From assembly GCA_964442345.1 (NCBI GenBank), contig CAYTZD010000001.1, forward strand, positions 1-45,792: a stretch of 45,792 nucleotides of DNA, in the 5' to 3' direction. This document shows positions 8,131-16,776 of this stretch, in pieces (positions within the stretch are counted from its first letter, which is position 1; every line of letters starts with the position of its first letter). The notes under the pieces were generated by a model. The model did not search any database and was not told the origin of the DNA. It saw nothing but the letters and a program-made list of their open reading frames with translations. The stretch is from Hippea sp964442345 (lineage in GTDB: Bacteria; Campylobacterota_A; Desulfurellia; Desulfurellales; Hippeaceae). The position numbers were made by a program, and so were the translations under genes.

Positions 8131-9622
8131 CACAACTTTAAGAGATGGAGAACAATCGCCCGGCGCAAGTATGAATGTGCAGGAGAAGATAGCAGTTGCA
8201 AAACAGCTTGAGAAACTTGGCGTTGATGTAATTGAAGCAGGATTTGCAGCAGCAAGCCCGGGTGATTTAGAAGCTATAAGAGAGATTACAAAAAATGTGA
8301 AAAACCCTATCATAGCTTCTTTGGCAAGGGCTGTAAAAAAGGATATAGAAGCAGCAGCAGAAGCGCTAAAAAATGCAGAGAGAAAGAGAATTCATACATT
8401 TATCGCAACAAGCCCGATTCATGTTGAAAAGAAGCTTGGTATGAGCTACGAAGCAGTCAAAGAAGCTGCTGTTGAAGCTGTTAAGTATGCACGCAACTTC
8501 TGCGACGATGTTGAGTTCTCAGCCGAAGATGCAACAAGAAGCGATTGGGATTATCTGTGTGAAATTTTTGAAGAGACGATTAAAGCTGGAGCGACAACAA
8601 TTAATATTCCTGACACTGTGGGATATACGACACCACAGGAGTATTATGAGCTTATCAAATATATAATGAATAAAGTGCCAAATATCGATAAAGCGGTTGT
8701 TAGCGTGCATTGTCATGACGATTTGGGTATGGCTGTAGCGAATTCTTTAAGTGCCGTTTTAGCCGGTGCCAATCAGGTTGAATGCACGATAAACGGTATA
8801 GGCGAGAGAGCAGGTAATGCCGCATTGGAAGAGATAGTGATGGCTTTGAAAGTAAGAAGCGATTTCTATAAGGATTGCTATACCGATGTCAACACAAAGG
8901 AGATTTATGCAACAAGCAGACTTGTAAGTAGGCTTACGGGTATAAAGGTTCCAAGAAATAAGGCAATTGTTGGGCAGAATGCGTTTGCACATGAAGCTGG
9001 CATACATCAGGATGGTGTGATAAAAGAGAAAAGCACTTACGAGATTATGAAACCAGAAGATGTCGGCATAGAGACAAGCAAGCTTGTTCTCGGTAAACAT
9101 TCAGGCAGACATGGTCTTGAAGAGAGACTTAAAGAACTTGGCTATACGCTTACAAAAGAACAGATAGATGAAATTTTTGAAGAGTTTAAGAAGCTTGCAG
9201 ATAAGAAGAAAGAGATTTACGATGAAGATCTAAGGGCATTGATTGAAGAGAAGTTTAAGCTTACGCCGCAGGTTTATGAGCTTGTATCACTGCAGGTTGT
9301 TGCAGGTAGCGCTGCTTCTCCAACAGCTACAATCAAACTTGTTAAGAATGGCGAAGAGTTTGAAGATGCAGCTATGGGTGATGGTCCTGTTGATGCTACA
9401 TTCAAGGCTTTAGAAAGGATTACCTATGTTAAAGGTAAGCTAAAGAATTATGATATACAATCTTTAACTGAAGGTAAGGATGCAATTGGTGAAGTTATAG
9501 TTAAGGTATTCTTCCCAGATATAAACGAGACCATCACAGGTAGAGGGACATCAACAGACATCATAGAAGCATCCGCAAAGGCTTACTTGGATGCCATAAA
9601 TAAAGCGTTGATGAAGATGTAG
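8105..9622 (+). CDS. leuA: 2-isopropylmalate synthase
   Basis: A 505-residue enzyme that condenses acetyl-CoA with 2-oxoisovalerate, the committed step of leucine synthesis. The TIM barrel opens with IIFDTTLRDGEQSPG; metal ligands are in VHCHDDLGMAVANS and the GNAALEEIVMAL segment, and FAHEAGIHQDG follows. The C-terminal LeuA allosteric domain (about residues 380-505) is present, so leucine feedback is likely. AAGGGGGG lies upstream of the ATG inside pssA. Homocitrate synthase is an alternative family member, but length and motifs favour LeuA. Confidence 0.94.
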   Translation: MSRKIIIFDTTLRDGEQSPGASMNVQEKIAVAKQLEKLGVDVIEAGFAAASPGDLEAIREITKNVKNPIIASLARAVKKDIEAAAEALKNAERKRIHTFIATSPIHVEKKLGMSYEAVKEAAVEAVKYARNFCDDVEFSAEDATRSDWDYLCEIFEETIKAGATTINIPDTVGYTTPQEYYELIKYIMNKVPNIDKAVVSVHCHDDLGMAVANSLSAVLAGANQVECTINGIGERAGNAALEEIVMALKVRSDFYKDCYTDVNTKEIYATSRLVSRLTGIKVPRNKAIVGQNAFAHEAGIHQDGVIKEKSTYEIMKPEDVGIETSKLVLGKHSGRHGLEERLKELGYTLTKEQIDEIFEEFKKLADKKKEIYDEDLRALIEEKFKLTPQVYELVSLQVVAGSAASPTATIKLVKNGEEFEDAAMGDGPVDATFKALERITYVKGKLKNYDIQSLTEGKDAIGEVIVKVFFPDINETITGRGTSTDIIEASAKAYLDAINKALMKM

Positions 9623-9624
9623 AG

Positions 9625-9810
9625 ATGGAAGATAAAAGAATTAGTTGTGCCGTCTGTGCTTGGCGTGCAACATGTAAGAAGAGATATAGTCAGGGTGATA
9701 GTTTTGCACTTCATTGCCCTGACTTTACATTTGATTTGAGTTTAAAGAAAAAGGAGAATAAAGAGAAAAAAGATGATAACTCCACAGGCAAGCAAGATAA
9801 TTCTATCTAA
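9625..9810 (+). CDS. Small Cys-rich protein, conserved-looking, function unknown
   Basis: A 61-residue protein. The N-terminal half carries CAVCAWRATCKKRY and then LHCPDFTFDL, so four Cys residues are placed as a possible metal site (C-x2-C-x5-C and a fourth Cys 14 residues later). The C-terminal third is a charged Lys/Asp tail with no visible fold. It begins 2 nt after leuA and its 3' end overlaps the diadenylate cyclase gene by 38 nt, which suggests co-translation. The Cys/Trp pattern looks constrained rather than random. A zinc or Fe-S role is only an inference. Confidence 0.7.
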   Translation: MEDKRISCAVCAWRATCKKRYSQGDSFALHCPDFTFDLSLKKKENKEKKDDNSTGKQDNSI

Positions 9811-10663
9811 GGCGTTTGAGATAGCTAAAGAATCAGAAAACGCCACTATTATGGCCTATTATAGTGATATATCTTCTTATCTAAAAGAAGAAGATAGTCT
9901 ATTTTCTGATGATAGCGTAAAGAAAATAATTGTAATGAAGGAAGACGAGTTTGAAGAGAACGAAGAAGAGATAGAAGTATTAAAAAACATAGGAGAGATA
10001 GTTAAGGTTCCTTCAATCAAGTTTGACAGGATTAATAAGATAAAAGTGGCTTTGATGATATGTACATCGTCAGGTATTTTATCAAAAGATGACGATGTTA
10101 TAGCTTTAAGCGGGTCTATGAATCAGGTTGATACACTTATCTTTCTCGATATCTCAAAGGAGAAGGAACTTTTAAGTTTTAAGGGTGATATAGACCTTGA
10201 GAAGTCGGTTAAACCAGAAGTGTTTGAGAAGGTTTTAAGGATTGCCCTTGAGCTTGCCAATCATGGAAGGGAAGGCAAAAGTGTAGGTGCTATCTTTGTT
10301 CTTGGCGATAAGGATAAGGTGCTTGAGAATGTTAAACAGATGATATTTAATCCGTTTAAGGGTTATGCGCCAGATGAGAGAAATATTCTAAAGGCAAACC
10401 TTGACGATACATTGAAAGAGTATAGTTTACTTGATGGTGCTATTGTGATAGACTGCAACGGTGTTATAGAGACAGCTGGAGCTTATATATCTGTCTCTGC
10501 TGCCGTTGAGGATTTGCCAAAGGGACTTGGTGCCCGCCATATAGCAGCAGCATCGATAACGGCAGTAACAAACGCGATAAGTATTGTGGTTTCAGAATCA
10601 ACGGGGGATGTTACGATCTTTAAGAATGGTTCGATTATTACAAGGATTGAAAAGGTGAGCTAA
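9773..10663 (+). CDS. Diadenylate cyclase (DAC domain), DacZ-like
   Basis: A 296-residue protein with an alpha/beta N-terminal domain (about 1-140) and a C-terminal DAC domain. The DAC motifs DGAIVID (residues 221-227) and LGARHIAAASITAVT (252-266) correspond to the DGA and RHR motifs of c-di-AMP synthases, although the third motif residue is Ile instead of Arg. No DisA DNA-binding region and no CdaA transmembrane helices are present. The architecture resembles archaeal DacZ. The expected product is c-di-AMP made from two ATP. It lies between leuA and folD with one base between its stop and the folD start. The TrkH/TrkA pair at 31387-33356 would be a logical target. Confidence 0.8.
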   Translation: MITPQASKIILSKAFEIAKESENATIMAYYSDISSYLKEEDSLFSDDSVKKIIVMKEDEFEENEEEIEVLKNIGEIVKVPSIKFDRINKIKVALMICTSSGILSKDDDVIALSGSMNQVDTLIFLDISKEKELLSFKGDIDLEKSVKPEVFEKVLRIALELANHGREGKSVGAIFVLGDKDKVLENVKQMIFNPFKGYAPDERNILKANLDDTLKEYSLLDGAIVIDCNGVIETAGAYISVSAAVEDLPKGLGARHIAAASITAVTNAISIVVSESTGDVTIFKNGSIITRIEKVS

Positions 10664-11506
10664 ATGGTTATATTAGATGGAAAAGCGTTATCTGTTAAAA
10701 TAAAGTCTCAGATAAAGGAAGAGGTAAGGGTTCTAAAGGAGAAAGGTATAACACCCGGTCTTGCTTTTATTCTCGTGGGTGATAATCCGGCAAGCCAGGT
10801 TTATGTCAATATGAAGACAAAAGCCTGTGAAGAAGTGGGGATATACTCCATAAACCACAGGATGCCTAAGGAGACAACCGAACAAGAACTTATAGAAGTA
10901 ATCAAGATGCTAAACGACAATCCAATGGTGCACGGTATTTTAGTGCAGTTACCACTTCCAGAACATTTATCTGAAGAGAAGATTATAGAAGCCATTGATT
11001 ACAAAAAGGATGTTGACGGATTCCACCCATACAACATGGGTAGATTAGCAAGGGGTAATCCCTTATTCAGCTCCTGCACGCCGCTTGGCGTAATGAAGCT
11101 ATTTGAAGAGTATGCTATAGATGTTAAAGGCAAAGATGTTGTGATGGTTGGTGCTGGCAACATAACAGGTAAACCGATGTCTTTAATGCTTTTGAATGCC
11201 GGTGCTACCGTGCAGGTCTGCCATATCTATACTCAAGATTTAAAAGAGAAGACAAAGAAGGCAGATATTCTGATTTCAGCGGTTGGCAAACCAAATCTTA
11301 TTACAGAAGATATGGTTAAAGAAGGAGCGATAGTAGTTGATGTTGGCATAAGCAGGGTTGGTAATAAGGTTGTAGGTGATGTGGATTTTGAGAATGTATC
11401 AAAGAAGGCTTCATACATTACGCCTGTTCCCGGCGGTGTTGGTCCTATGACCATTGCCATGCTGCTTTACAATACCCTGCTTTCTGTTAAGATTAAAGAA
11501 GTCTGA
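10664..11506 (+). CDS. folD: Methylenetetrahydrofolate dehydrogenase / methenyl-THF cyclohydrolase
   Basis: A 280-residue bifunctional enzyme interconverting methylene-THF, methenyl-THF and formyl-THF. Substrate-domain motifs PGLAFILVGDNPASQVYV (catalytic Lys in the following MKTKACEEVG) and VHGILVQLPLP are present, followed by DVDGFHP and the Rossmann segment GKDVVMVGAGNITGKP, where the usual VGRS is VGAG. The C-terminal TPVPGGVGPMTIAML is intact. Length is normal. It starts directly after the cyclase stop codon. Confidence 0.95.
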   Translation: MVILDGKALSVKIKSQIKEEVRVLKEKGITPGLAFILVGDNPASQVYVNMKTKACEEVGIYSINHRMPKETTEQELIEVIKMLNDNPMVHGILVQLPLPEHLSEEKIIEAIDYKKDVDGFHPYNMGRLARGNPLFSSCTPLGVMKLFEEYAIDVKGKDVVMVGAGNITGKPMSLMLLNAGATVQVCHIYTQDLKEKTKKADILISAVGKPNLITEDMVKEGAIVVDVGISRVGNKVVGDVDFENVSKKASYITPVPGGVGPMTIAMLLYNTLLSVKIKEV

Positions 11507-11544
11507 TTAGAATTTAACTTTTTGATGATAGAAGGGTTGATGCG

Positions 11545-11967
11545 ATGTTGAGCGAAGAATTAAAAAAGGATATCTTTGTGATTGTTGAATCATTGGGTTT
11601 TAGCGTTTATGATATTGAGTACACAACAAAAAAGATAACAATTTACATAGATAAGCCCGGTGGTGTTACGATAAACGATTGTGAGCTTGCAAGTAGAAAT
11701 ATCTCTGCTTTGCTTGATGTTAAAGATCCGTTTGTCAATAGCTATGTGCTTGAAGTGTCAAGCCCAGGTATCAATAGAAAATTAAAAACGGTTGAACATT
11801 TTAAAGCAGCCTTAGGTAAGAAATGTTTAATTCATACGCATTTTCCTGTTGATAATACCAATGTTTTTAAAGGGATTCTTCAAAGCGTTGAAGAAGATGG
11901 CGTTGTTGTTGGAAAAACAAAAATAGAGTTTGATAATATAAAAAAGGCAAGAGTAGATGAGATTTAA
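11545..11967 (+). CDS. rimP: Ribosome maturation factor RimP
   Basis: A 140-residue 30S assembly factor with the usual two domains: an N-terminal alpha/beta domain ending in YVLEVSSPGINRKL and a C-terminal SH3-like domain from about residue 85. It opens the classic rimP-nusA-infB translation cluster. Spacing to folD is 38 nt, one of the wider gaps in this run. Confidence 0.93.
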   Translation: MLSEELKKDIFVIVESLGFSVYDIEYTTKKITIYIDKPGGVTINDCELASRNISALLDVKDPFVNSYVLEVSSPGINRKLKTVEHFKAALGKKCLIHTHFPVDNTNVFKGILQSVEEDGVVVGKTKIEFDNIKKARVDEI

Positions 11968-11982
11968 AGGGAGGACAATAAA

Positions 11983-13071
11983 GTGAGTGAGATTTTTGAT
12001 ATAGCCAAGAAGATTTCCGAAGAACACGAGATAGAGATAGAGAAGGTTGTTGATTATTTAGCTGAAGCTTTAAAGATTGCTATAACCAAAAAATACGGCG
12101 ATGATGTTGATGTTAGAATTGAGAAGGATATAGAGACAGAAACATTTGATGTCTTTATAAAGAAGAAGGTTGTAGAAAGACCGATGCTTGACAGTCAGAT
12201 AAGCCTTGAAGAAGCAAGGAAGATAAAAAAGGACGCAAAGATAGGTGATCTGATAGAAGAGAAAGTAGATGCAAAAAGCTTAGGAAGAATAGCCGTATCC
12301 ACAATTAAGAATGTTATAACGAAACTGCTTAGGGATATAGAGAAGCATAAGGCTTATGAAGAGTATAAGCAGTACATAGGCAAAATAATAGTCGGTGAAG
12401 TCTGGAGCATAGGTGCAAATAACAATGTGATTGTTGACTTTAAAAACGCCATAGGAATTTTGCCAAAAAGGGAGCAGGGTATAAACGATAAGTATGTTGT
12501 TGGCGAGAATATTAGGGCTTATGTTTTAGATGTTATAGAAGATCATAAGAGTGTTAAGCTTATTCTTTCAAGAACCCATCCAGATTTTGTTAAGGAGCTA
12601 TTTAAGAAGGAAGTGCCCGAAGTAAGGGAAGGGCTTGTTGAGATAAAAGCTGTTGCAAGGGAGCCTTCAAGGAGAACAAAGGTTGCCGTCTATTCAAAGG
12701 ATTCAAGGATAGATCCTATTGGAACTTGCGTTGGATCAAAAGGTGTAAGGATTGCTGCCATCGTTAGAGAATTGGGAGATGAGAAGATAGATGTTATAAA
12801 GTGGAGCGCAGATCCTTCAATCTATATAAGAAACGCTATGTCGCCTGCTAAGGTGTTGTCTGTTGAGATAGATGAGGATCTAAAAAAAGCCAAGGTTTAT
12901 GTTGATGATGCAGAGTATTCGATGGCAATAGGTAAAGGCGGGGTAAACGCTAAACTTGCAGCTAAATTGACCGGTTATAATATAGATATAGTAAAAATAT
13001 CTGATAAAAAGGAAGAAGGAGTCTCTTTTGAAGGGGCAGCTGAAACGGAGGGAGTAAATGAAGAAAATTAG
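11983..13071 (+). CDS. nusA: Transcription termination/antitermination factor NusA
   Basis: A 362-residue RNA polymerase-binding factor. The N-terminal domain covers about 1-130, an S1 domain about 135-200 (GKIIVGEVWSIGANNNVIVDF), and two KH domains from about 220 to 345, including DPIGTCVGSKGVRIAAIVREL and AIGKGGVNAKLAAKLTG. It lacks the C-terminal acidic repeats of gamma-proteobacterial NusA, which is usual in many phyla. The start is GTG, with GGGAGG upstream. It overlaps infB by 14 nt. The YlxR and YlxQ genes that often sit here are absent. Confidence 0.95.
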   Translation: MSEIFDIAKKISEEHEIEIEKVVDYLAEALKIAITKKYGDDVDVRIEKDIETETFDVFIKKKVVERPMLDSQISLEEARKIKKDAKIGDLIEEKVDAKSLGRIAVSTIKNVITKLLRDIEKHKAYEEYKQYIGKIIVGEVWSIGANNNVIVDFKNAIGILPKREQGINDKYVVGENIRAYVLDVIEDHKSVKLILSRTHPDFVKELFKKEVPEVREGLVEIKAVAREPSRRTKVAVYSKDSRIDPIGTCVGSKGVRIAAIVRELGDEKIDVIKWSADPSIYIRNAMSPAKVLSVEIDEDLKKAKVYVDDAEYSMAIGKGGVNAKLAAKLTGYNIDIVKISDKKEEGVSFEGAAETEGVNEEN

Positions 13072-15193
13072 GGTTTATGAGATAGCAAGAAAGCTCAATA
13101 CGAAGAGTAATATAGTTATAAAGAAGCTCAACGATATGGGGATTCCTGTAAAAAGCAATTTTAGCGGTGTTGAAGAAGATAAGGCAAATGAGTTTATAGA
13201 GAAGTGGAATCAAAGCAAAAAGGAAGCTATTAAAGAAGTCAAACAGAAAAGAAAAGAAGAAGCAAAAAAGAAGAAAAAGAAGCGTCCAAAAGAAGAGAAA
13301 AAGGAAGAAGAAAAGCCAAAGAAAAAGCCGAAGTTTAAGGAGAAACCAAAGAGAGAATTTTTAGATGAATCCCTGCCGCAGAAATTTAAAAAGAAAAAGA
13401 AGTATAAGAAACAGACAAAGGAAGAAGAGCCAACAGAAGAAAAGAAGGTCATAGAATATACACCCACGATGACTGTATTTGAGTTTGCTCAAAGTTTGGG
13501 TGTGGATTTTTCAGAGATTCTATCTAAATTGTTTGAACTTGGCGTATTGGCAAGGAAAAACGATATTATTGCCGAAGATGCAGCAAAGATTATAGCTGAA
13601 GAGTACGGATTTGAGCTAAAAGAAGAAGAGAAAGCAAAAGAGCTTGAAGAAGAACTTGCAGAGATTGAAGATAAGCCAGAAGATCTAAAGGAAAGGCCAC
13701 CGATTGTTACGGTTATGGGCCATGTTGATCATGGTAAGACTTCGATTCTTGATGCGATAAAAAGCACAAATGTTGCATCAAGGGAAGCAGGTGGTATAAC
13801 ACAGCATATAGCCGCATACTCTGTTAAGGTTCAAGGTAAGTATATCACATTCCTTGATACGCCGGGACACGAAGCATTTACAGAGATGAGAGCTCGTGGT
13901 GCTCAGATTACAGATATTGTTGTTTTAGTCGTTGCTGCAGATGATGGCGTTATGCCACAGACTGTTGAAGCTATAAACCACTCTAAGGCTGCAGGTGTTC
14001 CTATTGTTGTTGCTATAAACAAAATAGATAAACCAAATGCCAACCCAGAAAGGGTAAAGCAGGAGCTTGCAAATTACGGAATAGTTCCAGAAGAGTGGGG
14101 CGGCAGCAATCTTTTTGTAAATGTAAGTGCAAAAAAGAAAATAGGTATAGATGAGCTGCTTGAAGCTATCCTTCTTCAAGCCGAGATAATGGAACTAAAG
14201 GCCAATCCAAACAAGAGAGCAAAGGCCGTTGTTGTGGAAGCAAAGCTTGATAAGAATAGAGGACCTGTTGCAACAGTCGTTGTAAAAGAAGGAACACTAA
14301 AACAGGGCGATGCCTTTATCGTTGGCGTTCAGTATGGAAAGGCAAGGGCGTTAATAGACGATAAGGGTAAGAAGGTAAAACAGGTTGGTCCTTCATTTCC
14401 TGCTGAGATTTTGGGTCTGCATGGAGTACCAGAACCAGGCGATACACTAATCGTCGTAAGTGATGAGAAGAAGGCAAAAGAGATAGCAGAAAAGAGACAG
14501 GAAGAACTAAAACAGGCAATGCTATCTCAAAAGACCGTATCACTTGAAAATATCTTTGAACAGATTGAAGGTGGTCAGATAAAAGAACTGCCAATAATCC
14601 TAAAAGCTGATGTTTATGGTTCTATAGAAGCGATATCAAATGCGCTTTCAAAGCTTTCAACCGACGAAGTTACTGTTAAGGTTATACATTCAGCTGTTGG
14701 AGCCATAACAAAAACAGATGTAAACCTTGCAAAAGCATCCGGCGCAATCATTATAGGATTTAATGTGAGACCGACACAGGAAGCTTTAAAGCTTGCCAAT
14801 GATTTGAAGGTCGAAGTCAGAACATACAAGGTAATCTATGATATTGTTGATGATGTGAAGAAGTCGCTTGCGGGTATGCTCTCACCAGAAGAGAAAGAAG
14901 AGATACTCGGCAGGGTTGAAGTTAGACAGACATTTAAGGTGCCAAAGGTTGGCGTGGTTGCAGGTTGCTATGTAACCTACGGTGTTATAAGAAGAAACGC
15001 AAAGGTGAGAATCTTAAGAGACGGTGTTATCATCCATGAAGGCAGTATTGCATCACTTAAAAGGTTTAAAGAAGATGTTACCGAAGTAAAAGAGGGATAC
15101 GAATGCGGTGTTGGAATAGAAGGATTTAACGATATTAAAGAAGGTGATGTGATAGAGGTTTACGAAATCGTCAAAGTCCAAAGGGAGTTATGA
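13058..15193 (+). CDS. infB: Translation initiation factor IF-2
   Basis: A 711-residue GTPase that brings initiator tRNA to the ribosome. An IF2_N module covers about 1-52, a very Lys/Glu-rich linker about 53-130, and a second IF2_N-like module about 130-190. The G domain has G1 GHVDHGKTS, G3 DTPGHEAF and G4 NKID, followed by the usual C-terminal domains. The poly-Lys linker explains the long minus-strand frame at 13210-13467, which is not a gene. Confidence 0.97.
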   Translation: MKKIRVYEIARKLNTKSNIVIKKLNDMGIPVKSNFSGVEEDKANEFIEKWNQSKKEAIKEVKQKRKEEAKKKKKKRPKEEKKEEEKPKKKPKFKEKPKREFLDESLPQKFKKKKKYKKQTKEEEPTEEKKVIEYTPTMTVFEFAQSLGVDFSEILSKLFELGVLARKNDIIAEDAAKIIAEEYGFELKEEEKAKELEEELAEIEDKPEDLKERPPIVTVMGHVDHGKTSILDAIKSTNVASREAGGITQHIAAYSVKVQGKYITFLDTPGHEAFTEMRARGAQITDIVVLVVAADDGVMPQTVEAINHSKAAGVPIVVAINKIDKPNANPERVKQELANYGIVPEEWGGSNLFVNVSAKKKIGIDELLEAILLQAEIMELKANPNKRAKAVVVEAKLDKNRGPVATVVVKEGTLKQGDAFIVGVQYGKARALIDDKGKKVKQVGPSFPAEILGLHGVPEPGDTLIVVSDEKKAKEIAEKRQEELKQAMLSQKTVSLENIFEQIEGGQIKELPIILKADVYGSIEAISNALSKLSTDEVTVKVIHSAVGAITKTDVNLAKASGAIIIGFNVRPTQEALKLANDLKVEVRTYKVIYDIVDDVKKSLAGMLSPEEKEEILGRVEVRQTFKVPKVGVVAGCYVTYGVIRRNAKVRILRDGVIIHEGSIASLKRFKEDVTEVKEGYECGVGIEGFNDIKEGDVIEVYEIVKVQREL

Positions 15194-15474
15194 TTGTTGG
15201 TGTGATGGAGATTGATTTTAGAATAAACGATAGCTTTTCTCTTAAGGATAAAAGAAGGGTGATTAAAAGTATTATTGAAAAGAGCAAAAGATTGTTTAAT
15301 ATATCCATAGCAGAGACGGATAATAACGAGATGATTAACTTTGGCACGGTGGGTTTAAGTGCGGTTTCAAAGGACGATGGAAGGTTTATAGAATCGACAT
15401 TTGATAAAGTGTTGGATTTTATTGAGAATAACTTTGATGTTGAGATAGTTAATGTTAGAAGGGATTTTCTATGA
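15190..15474 (+). CDS. DUF503 / YlxP-like protein
   Basis: A 94-residue protein of the DUF503 family, recognised by the opening IVGVMEIDFRINDSFSLKDKRRVIKSI and the ISIAETD segment. Family members sit beside infB and rbfA in many bacteria and are thought to be linked to ribosome function, but the activity is not known. It overlaps infB by 4 nt (ATGA) and rbfA by 4 nt. Confidence 0.88.
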   Translation: MIVGVMEIDFRINDSFSLKDKRRVIKSIIEKSKRLFNISIAETDNNEMINFGTVGLSAVSKDDGRFIESTFDKVLDFIENNFDVEIVNVRRDFL

Positions 15475-15860
15475 GAAGACACAGCGGATTTAAAAGAAAG
15501 GATAGGGTTGCAAGCGAGATAAAGAAGGCCGTATCCCATATATTGGAAGTGGAAAGTGGCAATGAAAGACTTAAAGGCATTACTTTAACCGATGTTGAGA
15601 TGACAGAAGATTTAAGAATAGCACGGATATTTGTAAGTTCTCAGAACAGTGATATGGATGAGAATTCCACAATAAAGGAGTTAAACAACGCAAAAGGTTT
15701 TATAAGGAAAAATCTTGCAAAGAAAATAAGGATTAAATATATGCCGCAGCTTGAGTTTGAATACGATGATTCAATAGAGTATGGTTTTAAAATAGATGCA
15801 ATTTTAAAGGAGATAGGAAAGGAAGATGAAGAAAAAGGTAGCTCAGATTCTGAAGAGTGA
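15471..15860 (+). CDS. rbfA: 30S ribosome-binding factor RbfA
   Basis: A 129-residue KH-like 30S maturation factor. The opening RVASEIKKAVSHILEVE, the middle LTDVEMTEDLRIARIFVS and YMPQLEFEYDDSIEYG are characteristic. The C-terminal tail is acidic. It overlaps DUF503 upstream by 4 nt and the DHH phosphoesterase gene downstream by 35 nt. Confidence 0.94.
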   Translation: MRRHSGFKRKDRVASEIKKAVSHILEVESGNERLKGITLTDVEMTEDLRIARIFVSSQNSDMDENSTIKELNNAKGFIRKNLAKKIRIKYMPQLEFEYDDSIEYGFKIDAILKEIGKEDEEKGSSDSEE

Positions 15861-16776
15861 AGATTCTTTTCTGATTGTATCGCATAAAAATCCCGATGGC
15901 GACGCTATAGGCTCATCATTGGCTTTGTATAGCGTTTTAAAGGAATTGGGCAAGGAAGTGTATGTTGAAAATCCCACAAAGCCAGCATATACATACGATT
16001 TTTTGCCTGATTATGATGCTATTGAACTTATAACCAACTCAAGAGATGTTAAGGTTGTAATTGCCGTTGATAGTGCAGAGATGCACAGATGCGGCTTAAA
16101 AGATGAATATGTTAAAGATAAATTACTTATAAATATAGACCACCATAAGACCAATCCCGGTTTTGGTGATATCAATATTATTGAGCCTGATGCTGCAGCT
16201 GTTGGATGTATAATCTGGGATATATTAAAAGAAGGCGGCTTGCCAATATCAAAAAGGACTGCCGAATATCTATACTTAAGTATTCTCACCGATACGGGTT
16301 CGTTTAGATATTCATCAACCAGTCCAAAGACATTTGCTATAGCAAGTGAACTTCTAAAATTGGGTGTTGAACCGTGGTATATATCGTCAAATATTTATGA
16401 ATCTGAGAAACCAGAGACATATAAGCTTCTCTCGCTTGTTCTTGATACATTGACGCTTTATCATGAAGGCAAGCTTGCCGTTGTGTATGTAACGCAAGAT
16501 ATGTTTAAAAAGACCAACACAAATGCTGACAATACGGAAGGCTTTGTTAACTATGCCCGCAGCATAAGAGGGGTTGAAGTCGGTGTTCTTTTAAGGGAAG
16601 ATGAGCCTGATGTTTTCAAGATTAGCATACGCTCAAAGGGAAATGTGGATGTTAGCGAAGTTGCCACACAGTTTGAAGGTGGTGGACACAAAAACGCAGC
16701 AGGGGGAACGATAAGGGCTCCCTTAAAAGAAGCTTTAGAGAAGATAGTATCGGCATTTGACTTTCTGAATGAATAA
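15826..16776 (+). CDS. nrnA: DHH-family oligoribonuclease / pAp phosphatase
   Basis: A 316-residue NrnA-like enzyme that degrades short RNA oligonucleotides and dephosphorylates pAp. DHH-domain motifs are IVSHKNPDGDAIGSS, VVIAVDSAE, NIDHHKTN and LTDTGSFRYSS; the DHHA1 domain ends with GGGHKNAAGGT. Members of this family also hydrolyse linear di-nucleotides such as pApA, which would connect it to the c-di-AMP synthase in the same gene run. It overlaps rbfA by 35 nt and truB by 8 nt. Confidence 0.92.
   Translation: MKKKVAQILKSEDSFLIVSHKNPDGDAIGSSLALYSVLKELGKEVYVENPTKPAYTYDFLPDYDAIELITNSRDVKVVIAVDSAEMHRCGLKDEYVKDKLLINIDHHKTNPGFGDINIIEPDAAAVGCIIWDILKEGGLPISKRTAEYLYLSILTDTGSFRYSSTSPKTFAIASELLKLGVEPWYISSNIYESEKPETYKLLSLVLDTLTLYHEGKLAVVYVTQDMFKKTNTNADNTEGFVNYARSIRGVEVGVLLREDEPDVFKISIRSKGNVDVSEVATQFEGGGHKNAAGGTIRAPLKEALEKIVSAFDFLNE

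Noticed and set aside
13210..13467. Minus-strand open frame of 85 codons rich in Phe and Ser
   Set aside because: It is the complement of the Lys/Glu-rich linker of infB; AAG/GAA codons read backwards give TTC/CTT without stops.
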